Shown: positions 34,136 through 43,993 of the stretch, piece by piece | Position numbering within the stretch: the stretch's first letter is position 1 | Layout of the letters: each line of letters opens with the position of its first letter | The notes under the pieces: generated by a model | The model's database searches: none | Told to the model about the DNA's origin: nothing | What the model saw: only the letters and a program-made list of their open reading frames with translations | Position numbers and translations under genes: made by a program | Assembly (NCBI RefSeq): GCF_014860165.1 | Contig: NZ_JACZKG010000072.1 | Span: 124,001 to 188,000, forward strand | DNA from: Devosia sp. | GTDB lineage: Bacteria > Pseudomonadota > Alphaproteobacteria > Rhizobiales > Devosiaceae | DNA: 64,000 bases | Direction: 5' to 3'

Positions 34136-35824
34136 GTGGCGGGGACATCCTTTTTGATACGGCACCATATCGCGCGGCTGTTTGTTGCCGCCCTTATGAG
34201 CATCACCGTCATCCTGCCGCAGGCCGTCGTGCCCGCCGCGGCCGCCAGCGAGCGTGCGCTCTACCTCTATTATACCCACACCAAGGAAACCGCCCGTATC
34301 GTCTTCAAGCGCAACGGGCAATATGTCCAGTCGGGGCTCAACGAGCTCAACCAGTTCCTGCGTGACTGGCGCCGCAATGAGCCCACCAAGATGGACCCGC
34401 GCCTGTTCGACCTGGTCTGGGAAGTCTATCAGGAGGTTGGCGGCAGCCAGCCGGTCAATATCGTTTCGGCCTATCGTTCGCCCGCCACCAACGCCATGCT
34501 GGCCGCCAATTCCAATGGCGTTGCCGACAATTCCCAGCACATGCGCGGCACGGCGATGGACTTCTTCATCCCCGGCGTGCCGCTGGCCAAGCTCCGTGCC
34601 GCTGCCATGCGCAAGCAGGTCGGTGGCGTCGGCTATTATCCGACCTCGGGCAGCCCCTTCGTGCATCTCGATACCGGTTCGGTGCGCGCCTGGCCGCGCA
34701 TGACCCGCGCCCAGCTCAAGGAAATCTTCCCTGACGGCAAGACCATGCATCTGCCCACCGACGGCACGCCGCTGTCGCAGGAGGGCTATCAGGTCGCCAT
34801 GGCTGAGTGGAAGCGCTGCCACGCCTATCCCTGCAATGGCAGCAGTTCGGGCACCCAGGTCGCCGAGGGCGGCAGCGGCCGCTCGCTGATGGACCTGTTC
34901 TTCGGCGGTGGCGACGATCAGCCGGCGCCGGCCGCTGCTGCGGCGCCTGCTCCCGTACAGGTCGCCTCCGCCGCGCCACAACCCGTCACGCCGCAGGCTG
35001 CCCCGATGCCCGCCCTGCGCCCAGCCTCGCTGGGTGGCGTCGCTGCCCCGATCGAGGTCGCGGCGGCCCCGGCCATGGGCGCCATCCCATTTTCCACCGT
35101 TGGCAGCATGCCTCTCGATCCCGCCGAACTGGCCCCGGCCAGGATCGCGCCGATGCCTGTGATGAAGTCCAATGCGCTGCAGGTGGCGACCGCCGCCGCC
35201 CTGCCCTCCGGCGACGCCGTCACGGCCCTCGCCGCGCTGACCGCCCCGGTGCCGCAGCCGCGACTGATCATGACCGAGCCGCCCCGTCCCGAGATCATGA
35301 CGGCATACCTGCCGACCACGCCGCAGGACCCGGGTGCGCAGCGCGCCCTCGAAATGATCATCCAGCGCGAGACCACGGCCGCCGTCCCGCCACCATCGCC
35401 GACCACGCGCCTGCCCATCCTGCCCTCGCTCACCGCGGCCACTGGCCTGCGGACGGCATCGCTGGGCGGCCAGCAGGCCAATGCCCTTGCCGGCCTGTTC
35501 AGCGGTACCTTTGGCGCAGCGCAACAGAACGAACCCATCGCCGCAGCCCTGGCCGAGCATATCGCCAAACGCCCGGCGCCAGGAGATATGCGCAACCCCG
35601 ACCTGATCACTCCCGATCTCGAACACGTGGCCGAAGTCTTCATGGCCCCCGACGCCATGACCTCGTCCCACTTCGCGATCATCTGGGATCACGACGAGGC
35701 CGATTTCGACCCCACCGCCGAGATGGGCCGTTACGTCACCGTCATGGCCGTTGGCGACTTCCCGGCAGGCCTGCCGCATACGCGCTTCGTCGCCGCCCGC
35801 CCCGTAGCCCTCGCATCCAACTAG
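34136..35824 (+). CDS. DUF882 (YcbK-like, M15 superfamily) cell-wall peptidase-like protein
   Basis: A 562-residue protein from a GTG start. A hydrophobic segment (LFVAALMSITVILPQAVVPAAAA, about 15-37) is a signal peptide or anchor. The DUF882 domain, about 40-190, shows the zinc set of the M15-type fold: H135 and D142 in SQHMRGTAMDFF and H177 in FVHLDTG. The remaining 350 residues are Ala/Pro-rich and low complexity. By family it probably trims peptidoglycan peptides; with the upstream L,D-transpeptidase it forms a cell-wall pair. The start is uncertain because the ribosome site is weak. Confidence 0.82.
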   Translation: MAGTSFLIRHHIARLFVAALMSITVILPQAVVPAAAASERALYLYYTHTKETARIVFKRNGQYVQSGLNELNQFLRDWRRNEPTKMDPRLFDLVWEVYQEVGGSQPVNIVSAYRSPATNAMLAANSNGVADNSQHMRGTAMDFFIPGVPLAKLRAAAMRKQVGGVGYYPTSGSPFVHLDTGSVRAWPRMTRAQLKEIFPDGKTMHLPTDGTPLSQEGYQVAMAEWKRCHAYPCNGSSSGTQVAEGGSGRSLMDLFFGGGDDQPAPAAAAAPAPVQVASAAPQPVTPQAAPMPALRPASLGGVAAPIEVAAAPAMGAIPFSTVGSMPLDPAELAPARIAPMPVMKSNALQVATAAALPSGDAVTALAALTAPVPQPRLIMTEPPRPEIMTAYLPTTPQDPGAQRALEMIIQRETTAAVPPPSPTTRLPILPSLTAATGLRTASLGGQQANALAGLFSGTFGAAQQNEPIAAALAEHIAKRPAPGDMRNPDLITPDLEHVAEVFMAPDAMTSSHFAIIWDHDEADFDPTAEMGRYVTVMAVGDFPAGLPHTRFVAARPVALASN

Positions 35825-35945
35825 TCAACAGCAGGCACCGTCTGCGGCGGGAACCTCTGGCTGGCTGGGGCATTGGCACGGAAGCCACAACCCTGCGTGG
35901 CAACGGCACGACTATGGAACCCACCTGCCCTAATTCAGGCATCTT

Positions 35946-35987
35946 GCCCGCCTAGCAGTCCCATGCCGCAGTTTGGCGCAGGCGGGC
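35946..35987. other. Long stem-loop in the DUF882-dxs gap
   Basis: GCCCGCCT and AGGCGGGC form an 8-bp stem around 26 bases, 122 bases after the DUF882 stop and 75 bases before dxs. No T-run. The rest of this 237-bp gap shows nothing convincing. Confidence 0.3.
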
Positions 35988-36061
35988 TGCTGTTATTGCA
36001 AAGCACTGGCCTGAGGCCTAAAGAACTGAGTTAGCGCCGTATTTGGCAAAGGACCGCCCGC

Positions 36062-37993
36062 TTGGCCGACAAGCCCTCCACGCCCCTTCTCGACACTGTC
36101 CGCTCACCCGCCGACCTGCGCGCCATGCCGCGCGAAGACCTGCGGCAGCTGGCCGATGAATTGCGCGCCGAGATGATCGACGCGGTCTCGGTGACGGGCG
36201 GCCACCTGGGCGCCGGACTGGGCGTGGTCGAGCTGACCGTGGCCCTCCATGCCATCTTCGATACCCCGCATGATCGCATCATCTGGGATGTCGGCCACCA
36301 GGCCTATCCGCACAAGATCCTGACCGGCCGCCGCGACCGCATCCGCACCCTGCGCCAGAAGAATGGCCTGTCTGGCTTCACCCGTCGCGCCGAAAGCGAA
36401 TACGACCCGTTCGGCGCCGGCCATTCCTCGACCTCCATTTCTGCCGGCCTCGGCATGGCGGTGGCCAGCGAATTGCTGGACAAGCCGCGCAACGTAGTCG
36501 CGGTCATCGGCGATGGCGCCATGTCGGCTGGCATGGCCTATGAGGCGATGAACAATGCCGGCGCCATGGATGCCCGGCTGATCGTCGTGCTCAACGACAA
36601 CGACATGTCGATCGCCCCGCCCACCGGCGCGCTGCGGACCTACCTGGCGCGGCTGGTCTCGGGGCCGGTCTATCGCGGCACGCGCGAAGCCGCCAAGACC
36701 GTTGTCAGCAAGCTGCCAGCTTTCCTGCATGAACCCGCAAGAAGGACCGAGGAATTCGCGCGCTCCTTCTTCACCGGCGGCACCCTGTTCGAGGAGCTGG
36801 GCTTCTACTATGTCGGCCCCATCGACGGGCATGACCTTGAAAGCCTGTTGCCCATCTTCGAGAATGTGCGCGACGCCGCCGAGGGTCCGATCCTGGTCCA
36901 TCTGGTGACCCAGAAGGGCAAGGGCTATGCCCCGGCCGAGGATTCTGCCGACAAGTATCACGGCGTTTCCAAGTTTAATGTCATCACCGGCGCACAGGCC
37001 AAGGCGGCGTCCAACGCCCCCTCCTACACCTCGGTCTTCGCCGATAGCCTGATCCAGGAAGCCAATGACGATCCACGCATCGTCGCCATCACCGCTGCCA
37101 TGCCTTCGGGTACCGGCCTCGACAAGTTCGCCGAGATCCATCCCAGCCGCATCTTCGACGTCGGCATTGCCGAGCAGCATGCCGTAACCTTCGCGGCGGG
37201 CATGGCCAGCGAGGGCATGCGCCCGTTCTGCGCCATCTATTCCACCTTCCTGCAGCGCGCCTATGACCAGGTCGTGCATGACGTGGCCATCCAGCATCTG
37301 CCGGTGCGCTTCGCCATCGACCGGGCCGGCTATGTCGGCGCCGATGGTCCCACCCATGCCGGCAATTATGACGCCGCCTATCTGGGCGCCATCCCCGGTA
37401 TCGTGCAGATGGCTGCCGCCGACGAGGCCGAGCTGCGCCACATGGTGGCCACCGCCGCTGCCTATGACAATGGCCCCATCGCCTTCCGCTATCCGCGTGG
37501 CGAAGGCCTGGGCGTCGACATGCCGGCCCGCGGCCAGAAGCTCGCCATCGGCAAGGGCCGCATTGTCAGGCAGGGCGCCACCATCGCCATCCTCAGCTAT
37601 GGCACGCGTTTGGGCGAAGTCCTCGCCGCCGCCGACAAACTCGCGGCCCTGGGCCTCAATCCCACCGTCGCCGATGCCCGCTTCCTCAAGCCACTCGACG
37701 AGGAGCTGATCGCGAAACTGGCCACCACCCATGATGTGCTGCTGACCACCGAGGAGAGCTCCATCGGCGGCTTCGGCAGCCATGTCGCCACCTTCCTCGC
37801 GTCCAATGGCCTGCTCGATGGCAAGCTGCGTTTCCGCCCGCTGATGATCCCGGATCGTTTCGTCGAACATTCGAGCCAGGCCGACATGTATGCCGATGCC
37901 GGGCTCGACCGGGCCGGCATCGTCGCCACGGCGCTGACCACGCTGGGCTATGACAAGGCCGCCATGGCTGCGGCCCTGGGCCAGAGCAGCTAG
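36062..37993 (+). CDS. dxs: 1-Deoxy-D-xylulose-5-phosphate synthase
   Basis: A 643-residue thiamine-diphosphate enzyme that condenses pyruvate and glyceraldehyde 3-phosphate, the first step of the MEP isoprenoid pathway. Motifs seen are [18 protein letters not shown] (about 44-61), the ThDP motif [18 protein letters not shown] (about 154-171) and the transketolase pyrimidine domain from about 315 ([17 protein letters not shown]). The start is a TTG with AAAGGA 9 bases upstream; the protein length is normal for Dxs. The usual neighbours (xseB, tlyA) are not adjacent. Confidence 0.96.
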   Translation: MADKPSTPLLDTVRSPADLRAMPREDLRQLADELRAEMIDAVSVTGGHLGAGLGVVELTVALHAIFDTPHDRIIWDVGHQAYPHKILTGRRDRIRTLRQKNGLSGFTRRAESEYDPFGAGHSSTSISAGLGMAVASELLDKPRNVVAVIGDGAMSAGMAYEAMNNAGAMDARLIVVLNDNDMSIAPPTGALRTYLARLVSGPVYRGTREAAKTVVSKLPAFLHEPARRTEEFARSFFTGGTLFEELGFYYVGPIDGHDLESLLPIFENVRDAAEGPILVHLVTQKGKGYAPAEDSADKYHGVSKFNVITGAQAKAASNAPSYTSVFADSLIQEANDDPRIVAITAAMPSGTGLDKFAEIHPSRIFDVGIAEQHAVTFAAGMASEGMRPFCAIYSTFLQRAYDQVVHDVAIQHLPVRFAIDRAGYVGADGPTHAGNYDAAYLGAIPGIVQMAAADEAELRHMVATAAAYDNGPIAFRYPRGEGLGVDMPARGQKLAIGKGRIVRQGATIAILSYGTRLGEVLAAADKLAALGLNPTVADARFLKPLDEELIAKLATTHDVLLTTEESSIGGFGSHVATFLASNGLLDGKLRFRPLMIPDRFVEHSSQADMYADAGLDRAGIVATALTTLGYDKAAMAAALGQSS

Positions 37994-39577
37994 TCAGCCC
38001 TTCCGCACGCTGGTCGAGAGCGCAATATCGGCCTCGAACACGGTGCCGCCCTCATTGCGGAACGTGTGCGTGCCGTCCATCTGCGCCACCACCCCCTTGA
38101 TCAGCCGCATCCCCATGCTGCTGCCCGCGTCGCGCTCGGCCTCGATACCGCCGCCACTATCGCGCACCGTAAGCTTAGCCCGGCCGTTCTCGCCGCGGCG
38201 CAGCCCGATGGTGATCGTGCCGCCGCCATCGGCAAAGGCATATTTGCAGGCATTGGTCACCAGTTCGCTCAGCAGCAGCGCCAGCGGCGTGGCGTGATCG
38301 CGATCCACCGGTATATGGGCGACCTCGTAATTGACCGCGGCATCGCAGCCATAGGCCGCCAGGACTTCGTCGACCACCGCCGGGATGAAGTCATGCGCGT
38401 CGATATCCTCATAGCGATCGTGCTTGTAGATATGTTCGTGCATGGCCGCCATGGCGGCGAACCGGCTCTGCAGGTCGAGCTTGGCGGCCTGCGGAATGTC
38501 CTGCATGCGCACCAGTGACTGCACCGATTGCAGGTTGTTCTTCACCCGATGGTGGATTTCGCGGAACAGCATGGTGTTGGCCTCGAGCGAGGCCTGCAGC
38601 GCCCGGGCCTGCGCCGCATCACGATAGAGCAGCCGCACGATCCAGGCGCAACCCAGCACCAGCCCGAGCACGATGGGCGAAACGATGATGAACACCGCCA
38701 CCACGGCGCCGTTGAAGTTCGCCCAGGTCTGCGCCGATCCCACCGAGGCGATGGCGATGATATTGGACCCCGGCACCTGGCGATAGCTCACCACCCGAGC
38801 CACCCCGTCGACCGGCGAACGCTCCGACGTATAGGTGCCCGTAGGAGCCTTGTTGAAGTGTTCGGTGAACAACGGCGTCTGGCTGAGATCGACCGGGCCC
38901 TCGGTCTGCGGAAAACGGGCGATCAACTGGCCATCGGTCCGGACCAGGCTGATCGTCGAACTCTCCTCGAAATCGAGGTTCTGCCACAGATCCTGCAGCA
39001 GCGATTCCGGGAACGACACCATGATGGCGCCGGCAAACTCCCGCTCCCGCTCCACCCGCTTGCTGAACACGAAAATGCGCTCCCCGGTTAGGCGGCTGAC
39101 CAGCAGTGGCGACGTGTAGAACGGCGCTCCGTCCCGCACCGCGAGGAAGTAATCGCGGTCCGCCACCGAGACTGCGTCCGCTCCGTCCACCGTCGAGTAA
39201 ATGGTCCTGGCCTGCGCATCGATGATATAGACCTGCGTGACCGACGGCAGCCCCTCCAGCACCGGTCCGAGGTCATCAATGCTGCCCGACATTGCCGGAC
39301 CGAGCGCCGCATCGACGCGCCGCAAGGTCTGGTGCGCCACCTCCGCAATCCAGAAGGCATTGCTCGACACCACCTGCGCCGCCGCGCTCGATCGCTCGAC
39401 CAGGCGCTCCTCGGTCTGCCTGATGCCGGTAGCAAGGAAGTAGCCGAATATAGCGGCAAAGGCCGCCAGAAAAACCAACATCAGGCCGATTGCGGCCGGG
39501 ATCGCGGAGATCGTCCGGCGGGCGATACGTGGCTGCTCCAGTCTGGCCTCCCCCAGTGCCGGATATGCCCGGCCCAC
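37994..39577 (-). CDS. Membrane sensor histidine kinase (HisKA_2/HWE-like) with extracytoplasmic sensor domain
   Basis: A 527-residue kinase. One TM helix (IPAAIGLMLVFLAAFAAIFGYFLATG, about 25-50), a periplasmic dCache-like domain (about 55-285; SVTQVYIIDAQARTIYSTVDG) and a second TM helix (AVVAVFIIVSPIVLGLVLGCAWIV) precede the phosphoacceptor motif FREIHHRVKNNLQSVQSL, which defines HisKA_2. The ATPase part shows LSELVTNACKYAF and SGGGIEAERDAGSSMGMRLI. No response regulator lies next to it. The start is a GTG and uncertain. It is convergent with dxs, with no intergenic bases. Confidence 0.9.
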   Translation of the reverse strand: MGRAYPALGEARLEQPRIARRTISAIPAAIGLMLVFLAAFAAIFGYFLATGIRQTEERLVERSSAAAQVVSSNAFWIAEVAHQTLRRVDAALGPAMSGSIDDLGPVLEGLPSVTQVYIIDAQARTIYSTVDGADAVSVADRDYFLAVRDGAPFYTSPLLVSRLTGERIFVFSKRVEREREFAGAIMVSFPESLLQDLWQNLDFEESSTISLVRTDGQLIARFPQTEGPVDLSQTPLFTEHFNKAPTGTYTSERSPVDGVARVVSYRQVPGSNIIAIASVGSAQTWANFNGAVVAVFIIVSPIVLGLVLGCAWIVRLLYRDAAQARALQASLEANTMLFREIHHRVKNNLQSVQSLVRMQDIPQAAKLDLQSRFAAMAAMHEHIYKHDRYEDIDAHDFIPAVVDEVLAAYGCDAAVNYEVAHIPVDRDHATPLALLLSELVTNACKYAFADGGGTITIGLRRGENGRAKLTVRDSGGGIEAERDAGSSMGMRLIKGVVAQMDGTHTFRNEGGTVFEADIALSTSVRKG

Positions 39578-39611
39578 CTTAGCAACGATCGGCGAGGTGG
39601 CCAGTTGCAGT

Positions 39612-40076
39612 CTAGTCGACGTAATTTGTCGGCACGCCGGTGGCCAGCTTCACGGTTTCCATCGAAATATAGGCCGACATGTCGAACAGTTCGATCCTGC
39701 CGACCAGGCGCCGATAGATCACGTCGTAATGCTCGACATTGGGCAAGACCAGCTTGAGGATGTAGTCGAAATTGCCGGTGAGCCGATGCACCTCGACGAT
39801 CTCGGGGATGGCACTCACCGCCGCATGGAACTGGTCGAGCCAGCCCGCCTCGTGCTTGCCGGTACGGACGATCACGAACACCGTGGTCGGCAGGCCCATC
39901 TTCTTGCGATCGAGCAGCGCCACGCTGCGGGCAATATAGCCCTCCTCGCGCAGCCGCGTGATCCGTCGCGAGCAGGCCGAAGCCGACAGCGCCACTACGT
40001 CGGCAATGTCGTTCACCGCCATCTCGGCATTGGCCTGCAACAGGTCGAGAATTCTGCGGTCACGATCATCAAGCAT
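39612..40076 (-). CDS. Lrp/AsnC-family transcriptional regulator
   Basis: About 154 residues from the ATG at 40076 ([21 protein letters not shown]); the track's longer form uses TTG. The N-terminal HTH ([28 protein letters not shown]) is followed by the RAM/AsnC ligand domain ([44 protein letters not shown]). It is divergent from an Asp/Glu racemase across 160 bases and probably regulates it in response to an amino acid. Confidence 0.92.
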   Translation of the reverse strand: MLDDRDRRILDLLQANAEMAVNDIADVVALSASACSRRITRLREEGYIARSVALLDRKKMGLPTTVFVIVRTGKHEAGWLDQFHAAVSAIPEIVEVHRLTGNFDYILKLVLPNVEHYDVIYRRLVGRIELFDMSAYISMETVKLATGVPTNYVD

Positions 40077-40236
40077 GCGCCATTTCTGCACGATCAAGCG
40101 CAATGACGCAATTGCTAAGCGTGTTTCCCCGCAGAGTCACCCACGATCTGCACAATCCGTGAGAGCAGCGACCCTTTTCGCACGCCGCTTGCGCGCGGTC
40201 TGCAGCACACTGATGCCAACAAGAGGAGCCAGGGAC

Positions 40237-40947
40237 ATGAAGACAATCGGCCTGATCGGCGGCATGAGCTGGGAATCCACCGCCGTCTATTACCGCCTCA
40301 TCAACGAGGCAGTTCGCCGGCAGTGCGGCGGCCTGCACTCCGCCGAGATCGCCATGCGCTCGCTCGATTTTGTCCGCGTCGTCGAGCTGCAGCAGGCCGG
40401 CAAATGGGACGATGCGGGGCGTCTCCTCGGCGAGGCAGGAGCTGGCTTGGCGCGCGCGGGCGCGGCTTGCGTGCTGATCTGCACCAATACCATGCATCTG
40501 GTGGCCGACCCTGTCGCCGCCATGAGCGGCGTGCCCCTGATCGACATCATCGACGAGACCGCCGCTGCCCTGCGCGCCGATGGCCGCCGCCGGCCGCTGC
40601 TGCTCGCCACCCGCTACACCATGGAACACGGCTTCTACGCCCAGCGCATGGCCCGCCATGGCATCGATGTGGTCGTGCCCGACGGCGATGACCGTGGCCT
40701 CGTGCATGATGTCATCTTCAACGAGCTCTGCCAGGGCCAGGTGCGCGACGGCTCGCGCGCCCGCTATCTCTCCATTGTCGAGGCCGCCCGGGGCCGGGGC
40801 ATCGACTCGGTCATCCTCGGCTGCACGGAAATCTCGCTGCTGGTCGATCCCGTCGCCCTGCCGCTTCCCGGCTATGACTCCACCGCCATCCACGCCGCGG
40901 CGGCGGTCCGCTTCGCACTGGCCGACGAGTTGGAACGGGCTGCGTAA
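40237..40947 (+). CDS. Aspartate/glutamate racemase-family protein
   Basis: A 236-residue cofactor-independent racemase. The start at 40237 (MKTIGLIGGMSWESTAVYY) has an AGGGA site; the track extends too far upstream. The two catalytic cysteine regions CTNTMHLVAD (about 85-94) and LGCTEISLLV (about 191-200) are present. Members interconvert L- and D-aspartate or related acids. Divergent from the Lrp regulator and followed with a one-base gap by an amidotransferase gene, with which it forms an operon. Confidence 0.92.
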   Translation: MKTIGLIGGMSWESTAVYYRLINEAVRRQCGGLHSAEIAMRSLDFVRVVELQQAGKWDDAGRLLGEAGAGLARAGAACVLICTNTMHLVADPVAAMSGVPLIDIIDETAAALRADGRRRPLLLATRYTMEHGFYAQRMARHGIDVVVPDGDDRGLVHDVIFNELCQGQVRDGSRARYLSIVEAARGRGIDSVILGCTEISLLVDPVALPLPGYDSTAIHAAAAVRFALADELERAA

Positions 40948-40948
40948 C

Positions 40949-41719
40949 ATGTGCCGCTTCCTCGCCTACATGGGGGAGCCGGTCTTCCTCGATACCCTCC
41001 TGATCGAGCCGGCCTCTTCGCTGGTCAGCCAGTCGCTCGCTGCGCGCCAGGCCAAGACGACGGTCAACGGTGACGGCTGCGGCGTCGGGTGGTATGGCGC
41101 CCGCCCCGACCCGGGCATCTATCGCGGTACACTGCCGGCCTGGTCCGATGCCAATCTCGCCTCGCTCTGCCGGCAGGTCAGCGCCCCGATGTTCCTGGCC
41201 CATGTCCGCTCAGCCACGTCGGGCGAAGTATCGATGGCCAACTGCCATCCCTTTGCCGCCGGCCGCCACCTGTTCATGCACAACGGCCAGATCGGCGGCT
41301 ACGACCGCATCCGCCGCCCGGTGGAAGCCATGATTCCCGACGATCTCTATGCCCGCCGCCGCGGCAATGGCGACAGCGAAGCCATCTTCCTTGCCGCCCT
41401 GGGCCATGGTCTCGACGCCGACCCGGTGGCAGCGATCGCCCGCACGCTCGGCAACTGCCTGCGTATCATGCAGGCGGACGGCGTCGACCAGGCGCTGCGT
41501 TTCACTGCCATCCTGGCCGATGGCGAGAAGCTCCTGGCCATGCGCTGGGCCAGTGATGACCGTCCGCCCTCGCTCTATTGGCGGCGTTTCACCACGGGCA
41601 TCGCCATCGCCTCCGAGCCCTTCGGCGACAGCGGGGACACCTGGCAAGCCGTGCCGCCGGGCACCGCGTTGACCGCCACGCAGGACGATGTCTCATTCGC
41701 TGAATTCGCCGTCGCCTGA
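40949..41719 (+). CDS. Class II glutamine amidotransferase (EgtC/YafJ-like)
   Basis: A 256-residue Ntn-hydrolase. The ATG at 40949 places the catalytic Cys at position 2 (MCRFLAYMGEPVFLD), as needed after Met removal; the track start is 123 codons too early. NGDGCGVGWYG (about 40-50) and HNGQIGGYDRIR (about 111-122) match the glutaminase family. The acceptor reaction is unknown; ergothioneine-type EgtC is similar but no egt genes are here. It begins one base after the racemase gene. Confidence 0.9.
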   Translation: MCRFLAYMGEPVFLDTLLIEPASSLVSQSLAARQAKTTVNGDGCGVGWYGARPDPGIYRGTLPAWSDANLASLCRQVSAPMFLAHVRSATSGEVSMANCHPFAAGRHLFMHNGQIGGYDRIRRPVEAMIPDDLYARRRGNGDSEAIFLAALGHGLDADPVAAIARTLGNCLRIMQADGVDQALRFTAILADGEKLLAMRWASDDRPPSLYWRRFTTGIAIASEPFGDSGDTWQAVPPGTALTATQDDVSFAEFAVA

Positions 41720-41816
41720 CCCATTTCAACGGCCTTTGAGCGGCTTTGACCGCTTCACCCTAAGACATTGTCAAGCACTTGCTGGCTTGGTGACTGCAAC
41801 AGAAGAAGGGCCGTTC

Positions 41817-42047
41817 ATGAGCATCTCTGCCATCAACATCGGCACCAGCGCCATGCACCGGGCCGCCGACCGTTTCGAAGCCAGCGCTGGCCGGGTGGCC
41901 CGCTTCGGCACCGGCCTGGGCGGCGAGGTTGACCTCGCCACCGAGATGGTCGACGTCATGATGGCCGAAACCGACTTCAAGGCCGCCACCAAGATCGTCC
42001 GTGTTGCCGACGAAATGGCCGGATCGCTGCTCGATATCTTGGCCTAG
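41817..42047 (+). CDS. Small flagellar basal-body rod C-terminal-domain-like protein
   Basis: A 76-residue protein from the ATG at 41817; the track start lies in the preceding gene. MSISAINIGTSAMHRA resembles the start of rod and hook proteins, and EVDLATEMVDVMMAETDFKAATKIVRVADEM matches the C-terminal helix of FlgB/C/E/F/G-type axial proteins, whose ends form a coiled coil. The middle domain is absent, so this is a miniature rather than a normal rod protein. No flagellar genes surround it. Function unknown. Confidence 0.7.
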   Translation: MSISAINIGTSAMHRAADRFEASAGRVARFGTGLGGEVDLATEMVDVMMAETDFKAATKIVRVADEMAGSLLDILA

Positions 42048-42051
42048 GCCC

Positions 42052-42870
42052 TCACGGATCCCGAGACTGCTGGCGCAGCCAGTCGCAGAAGCTGCGCGGC
42101 GCCGGGCGTTGGTCGCCTTCGCGGATCAGTGCGAAATACCAGTCGGGTCCCCTCAATACCGTGTCCAGCGGCGCCACCAGCAAGCCGGCCTCCAGCAACG
42201 GCCGGAACAGCGTCGGCGACAGCAAGGCCACGCCCTGCCCGTTCACCGCCGCATTGGCGATGAGCTCGAAGATCGAGTAGTCGACGCCGACAAAGCGCAG
42301 GCCATCAGGCATCGACCGCTCGGCCCTGGCGAACCACTTGCTCCAATCGGGATGCGGCAGGAGATCGAATTCCGTCAGGTCCTCGGGCTTGGCCAGCGTC
42401 CTTGCGCCAAGCAGCCCGGGCGCCAGCATCGGCGTGACGTCGACCGGCGTCAGCGCATATTCGTCGAGCCCGTCCCATCCCCCGCGCCCGGTCCGGATCG
42501 CGACATCGAACTCCGTCGGGTCACGCAGGTCCGAGGATATGTCGAGTTCGATCGCAGCCCCTCCCGGTGCGCGATAGTCCGACAGTCGCGGCGCCAGCCA
42601 ACGCGAGGCAAAGGTCGGCGGTGCCGTCACCCGCAGGGGCGCGGCCGATGCCCGAAAGGCATCGACAGCATCGTTGACGCCATCCAGCGCATGCCGGACC
42701 CGGCTTGCCAGTGCCACCGCTGCCGGCGTGGGCACCACCCCCCGGCCGACGCGCGTGAACAGGGCCTGGCCAAGCTCGGCTTCCAGCGTGCGAATGCGCA
42801 GGCTGACGGCGGCAGGGGTGAGAGCCAGGCGATCCGCCGCGCCGGCAAAGCTGCCCGCGCTGACGCACAT
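42052..42870 (-). CDS. LysR-family transcriptional regulator
   Basis: The ORF from ATG 42870 (272 residues) begins inside the HTH (MCVSAGSFAGAADRLALTPAAVSLRIRTLEAELG). The reading frame continues upstream as IIRPSLESLRILE, which completes the first helix of a LysR HTH, with an AAGGGA site just before ATC/ATT codons at 42904-42909. The true start is therefore probably a rare ATT or ATC. The effector domain (about 80-270) is typical of the GcvA-like subgroup (DFDVAIRTGRGGW-like pattern). Divergent from a PhzF-family gene. Confidence 0.85.
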   Translation of the reverse strand: MCVSAGSFAGAADRLALTPAAVSLRIRTLEAELGQALFTRVGRGVVPTPAAVALASRVRHALDGVNDAVDAFRASAAPLRVTAPPTFASRWLAPRLSDYRAPGGAAIELDISSDLRDPTEFDVAIRTGRGGWDGLDEYALTPVDVTPMLAPGLLGARTLAKPEDLTEFDLLPHPDWSKWFARAERSMPDGLRFVGVDYSIFELIANAAVNGQGVALLSPTLFRPLLEAGLLVAPLDTVLRGPDWYFALIREGDQRPAPRSFCDWLRQQSRDP

Positions 42871-43002
42871 TTCGAGAATTCGCAGCGATTCAAGCGACGG
42901 ACGAATGATCAGTTTCCCTTGTCATAGGGGCAAGGAATGCGCGTTTTATGCCGAAGGCGCCCTGGTGCAGAGTCACCTTCGTCAAACGATAGGAGCTCTG
43001 CC

Positions 43003-43890
43003 ATGCCACCGCAATCGAGCAATGCGGCCTTGACAGCCGGACTGATCGACGTGTTCGCCGATACCGCATTGAGCGGCAATCCCCTGGCAGTCGTCGAGGG
43101 TGCCGATGCCCTGTCGGAAGCCCAGATGCGTCGCATAGCCGGTGAATTCAACCAGGCCGAAACCACCTTCATCATGCGCAGCGACCGCGCCGATCTGAAA
43201 CTGCGATCCTTCACCGCCGCCGGGGCGGAAGTCGGCGGCGCCGGCCACAATGCGCTAGGTGCCTGGCTCTGGCTGGCCGAGGACGGCAAGCTCGGCCCGA
43301 TCGAGGGGCCCCGGCTGTTCCAGCAGGAGATTGGCGGCGAGGTGCTCCCCATCGAACTGCGTCCGGTGGATGGACGCATCTTCGGACGCATGAACCAGTC
43401 CGCCCTCAAGCTCGGGCCGGACCTGACCGACGTCGCCGCCCTGACGGCGGCTCTGGGCCTTGCTCCCGAGGACGTTCTCTCTGAGCCCGCACCGCGCGTC
43501 GGCGATACCGGCGTGGCACACCTGCTGGTCCGCCTGCGTGATGCTGCGGCCGTCGATCGCGCCGAACCTTCCGCCAAGGGGCTTCTCAAGGTCCTGGGCG
43601 CAGCGGCCGCAGAGGGGTGTTATGTCTACGCCTTCGATCCCGCCGCGCCAGCGCACGCCTATGCCAGGTTCTTCAACCCCACCGTAGGATTGTGGGAAGA
43701 CGCCGCCACCGGCACCGCCGCCGGCCCGCTCGCCGCCTATCTGGCAAGCCAGGGCCTGATCTCTGGCCCCATCGACATTGAGCAGGGCACCCGGATGGGC
43801 CGAAAGAGCATCCTGCGCGTCAGCCTCGCCCCGGAGCCCCAGATTTCGGGAGCCGGCATCATCGTCATGCGCGGGACACTGACTCTCTAG
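43003..43890 (+). CDS. PhzF-family isomerase/epimerase-like protein
   Basis: A 295-residue protein from the ATG at 43003 with AGGAG upstream. The family hallmark FADTALSGNPLAVVEG is at about 18-33, and the general-base Glu is in FNQAETTFI (about 51-59). SFTAAGAEVGGAGHNALGAW and DAATGTAAGPLAAYL are the two conserved loops; in classical PhzF the first reads TP-x-x-E. PhzF proteins isomerise or epimerise small acids. No phenazine genes lie nearby, so the substrate is unknown. The divergent LysR is its likely regulator. Confidence 0.9.
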   Translation: MPPQSSNAALTAGLIDVFADTALSGNPLAVVEGADALSEAQMRRIAGEFNQAETTFIMRSDRADLKLRSFTAAGAEVGGAGHNALGAWLWLAEDGKLGPIEGPRLFQQEIGGEVLPIELRPVDGRIFGRMNQSALKLGPDLTDVAALTAALGLAPEDVLSEPAPRVGDTGVAHLLVRLRDAAAVDRAEPSAKGLLKVLGAAAAEGCYVYAFDPAAPAHAYARFFNPTVGLWEDAATGTAAGPLAAYLASQGLISGPIDIEQGTRMGRKSILRVSLAPEPQISGAGIIVMRGTLTL

Positions 43891-43904
43891 AGCCCAACGT
43901 CCAA

Positions 43905-43934
43905 GAAAACGCCGGGCGAGGCACCTCGTCCGGC
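43905..43934 (-). terminator. Rho-independent terminator for gapR
   Basis: On the minus strand GCCGGACGAG-GTGC-CTCGCCCGGC (one wobble pair) forms a 10-bp stem with a 4-base loop and is followed by GTTTTCTT. It lies 60 bases after the gapR stop and 15 bases after the convergent PhzF gene. Confidence 0.7.
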
Positions 43935-43993
43935 AGGATAACTTGCTATCTCAGGGCTGCGGGCGAATGACCGCCTGCGGACCAGCCGGGACC

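Noticed and set aside
34022-35779. 585-residue minus-strand ORF opposite the DUF882 gene
   Set aside because: Gly/Arg-rich shadow of an Ala/Pro-rich coding region; no recognisable domain.
36062-37993. Transketolase or pyruvate dehydrogenase E1 instead of Dxs
   Set aside because: Length, the [13 protein letters not shown] motif and [11 protein letters not shown] are specific to deoxyxylulose phosphate synthase.
42937-43002. N-terminal extension of the PhzF-family protein
   Set aside because: The upstream frame overlaps the divergent promoter; the ATG at 43003 has AGGAG and begins just before the conserved family start.
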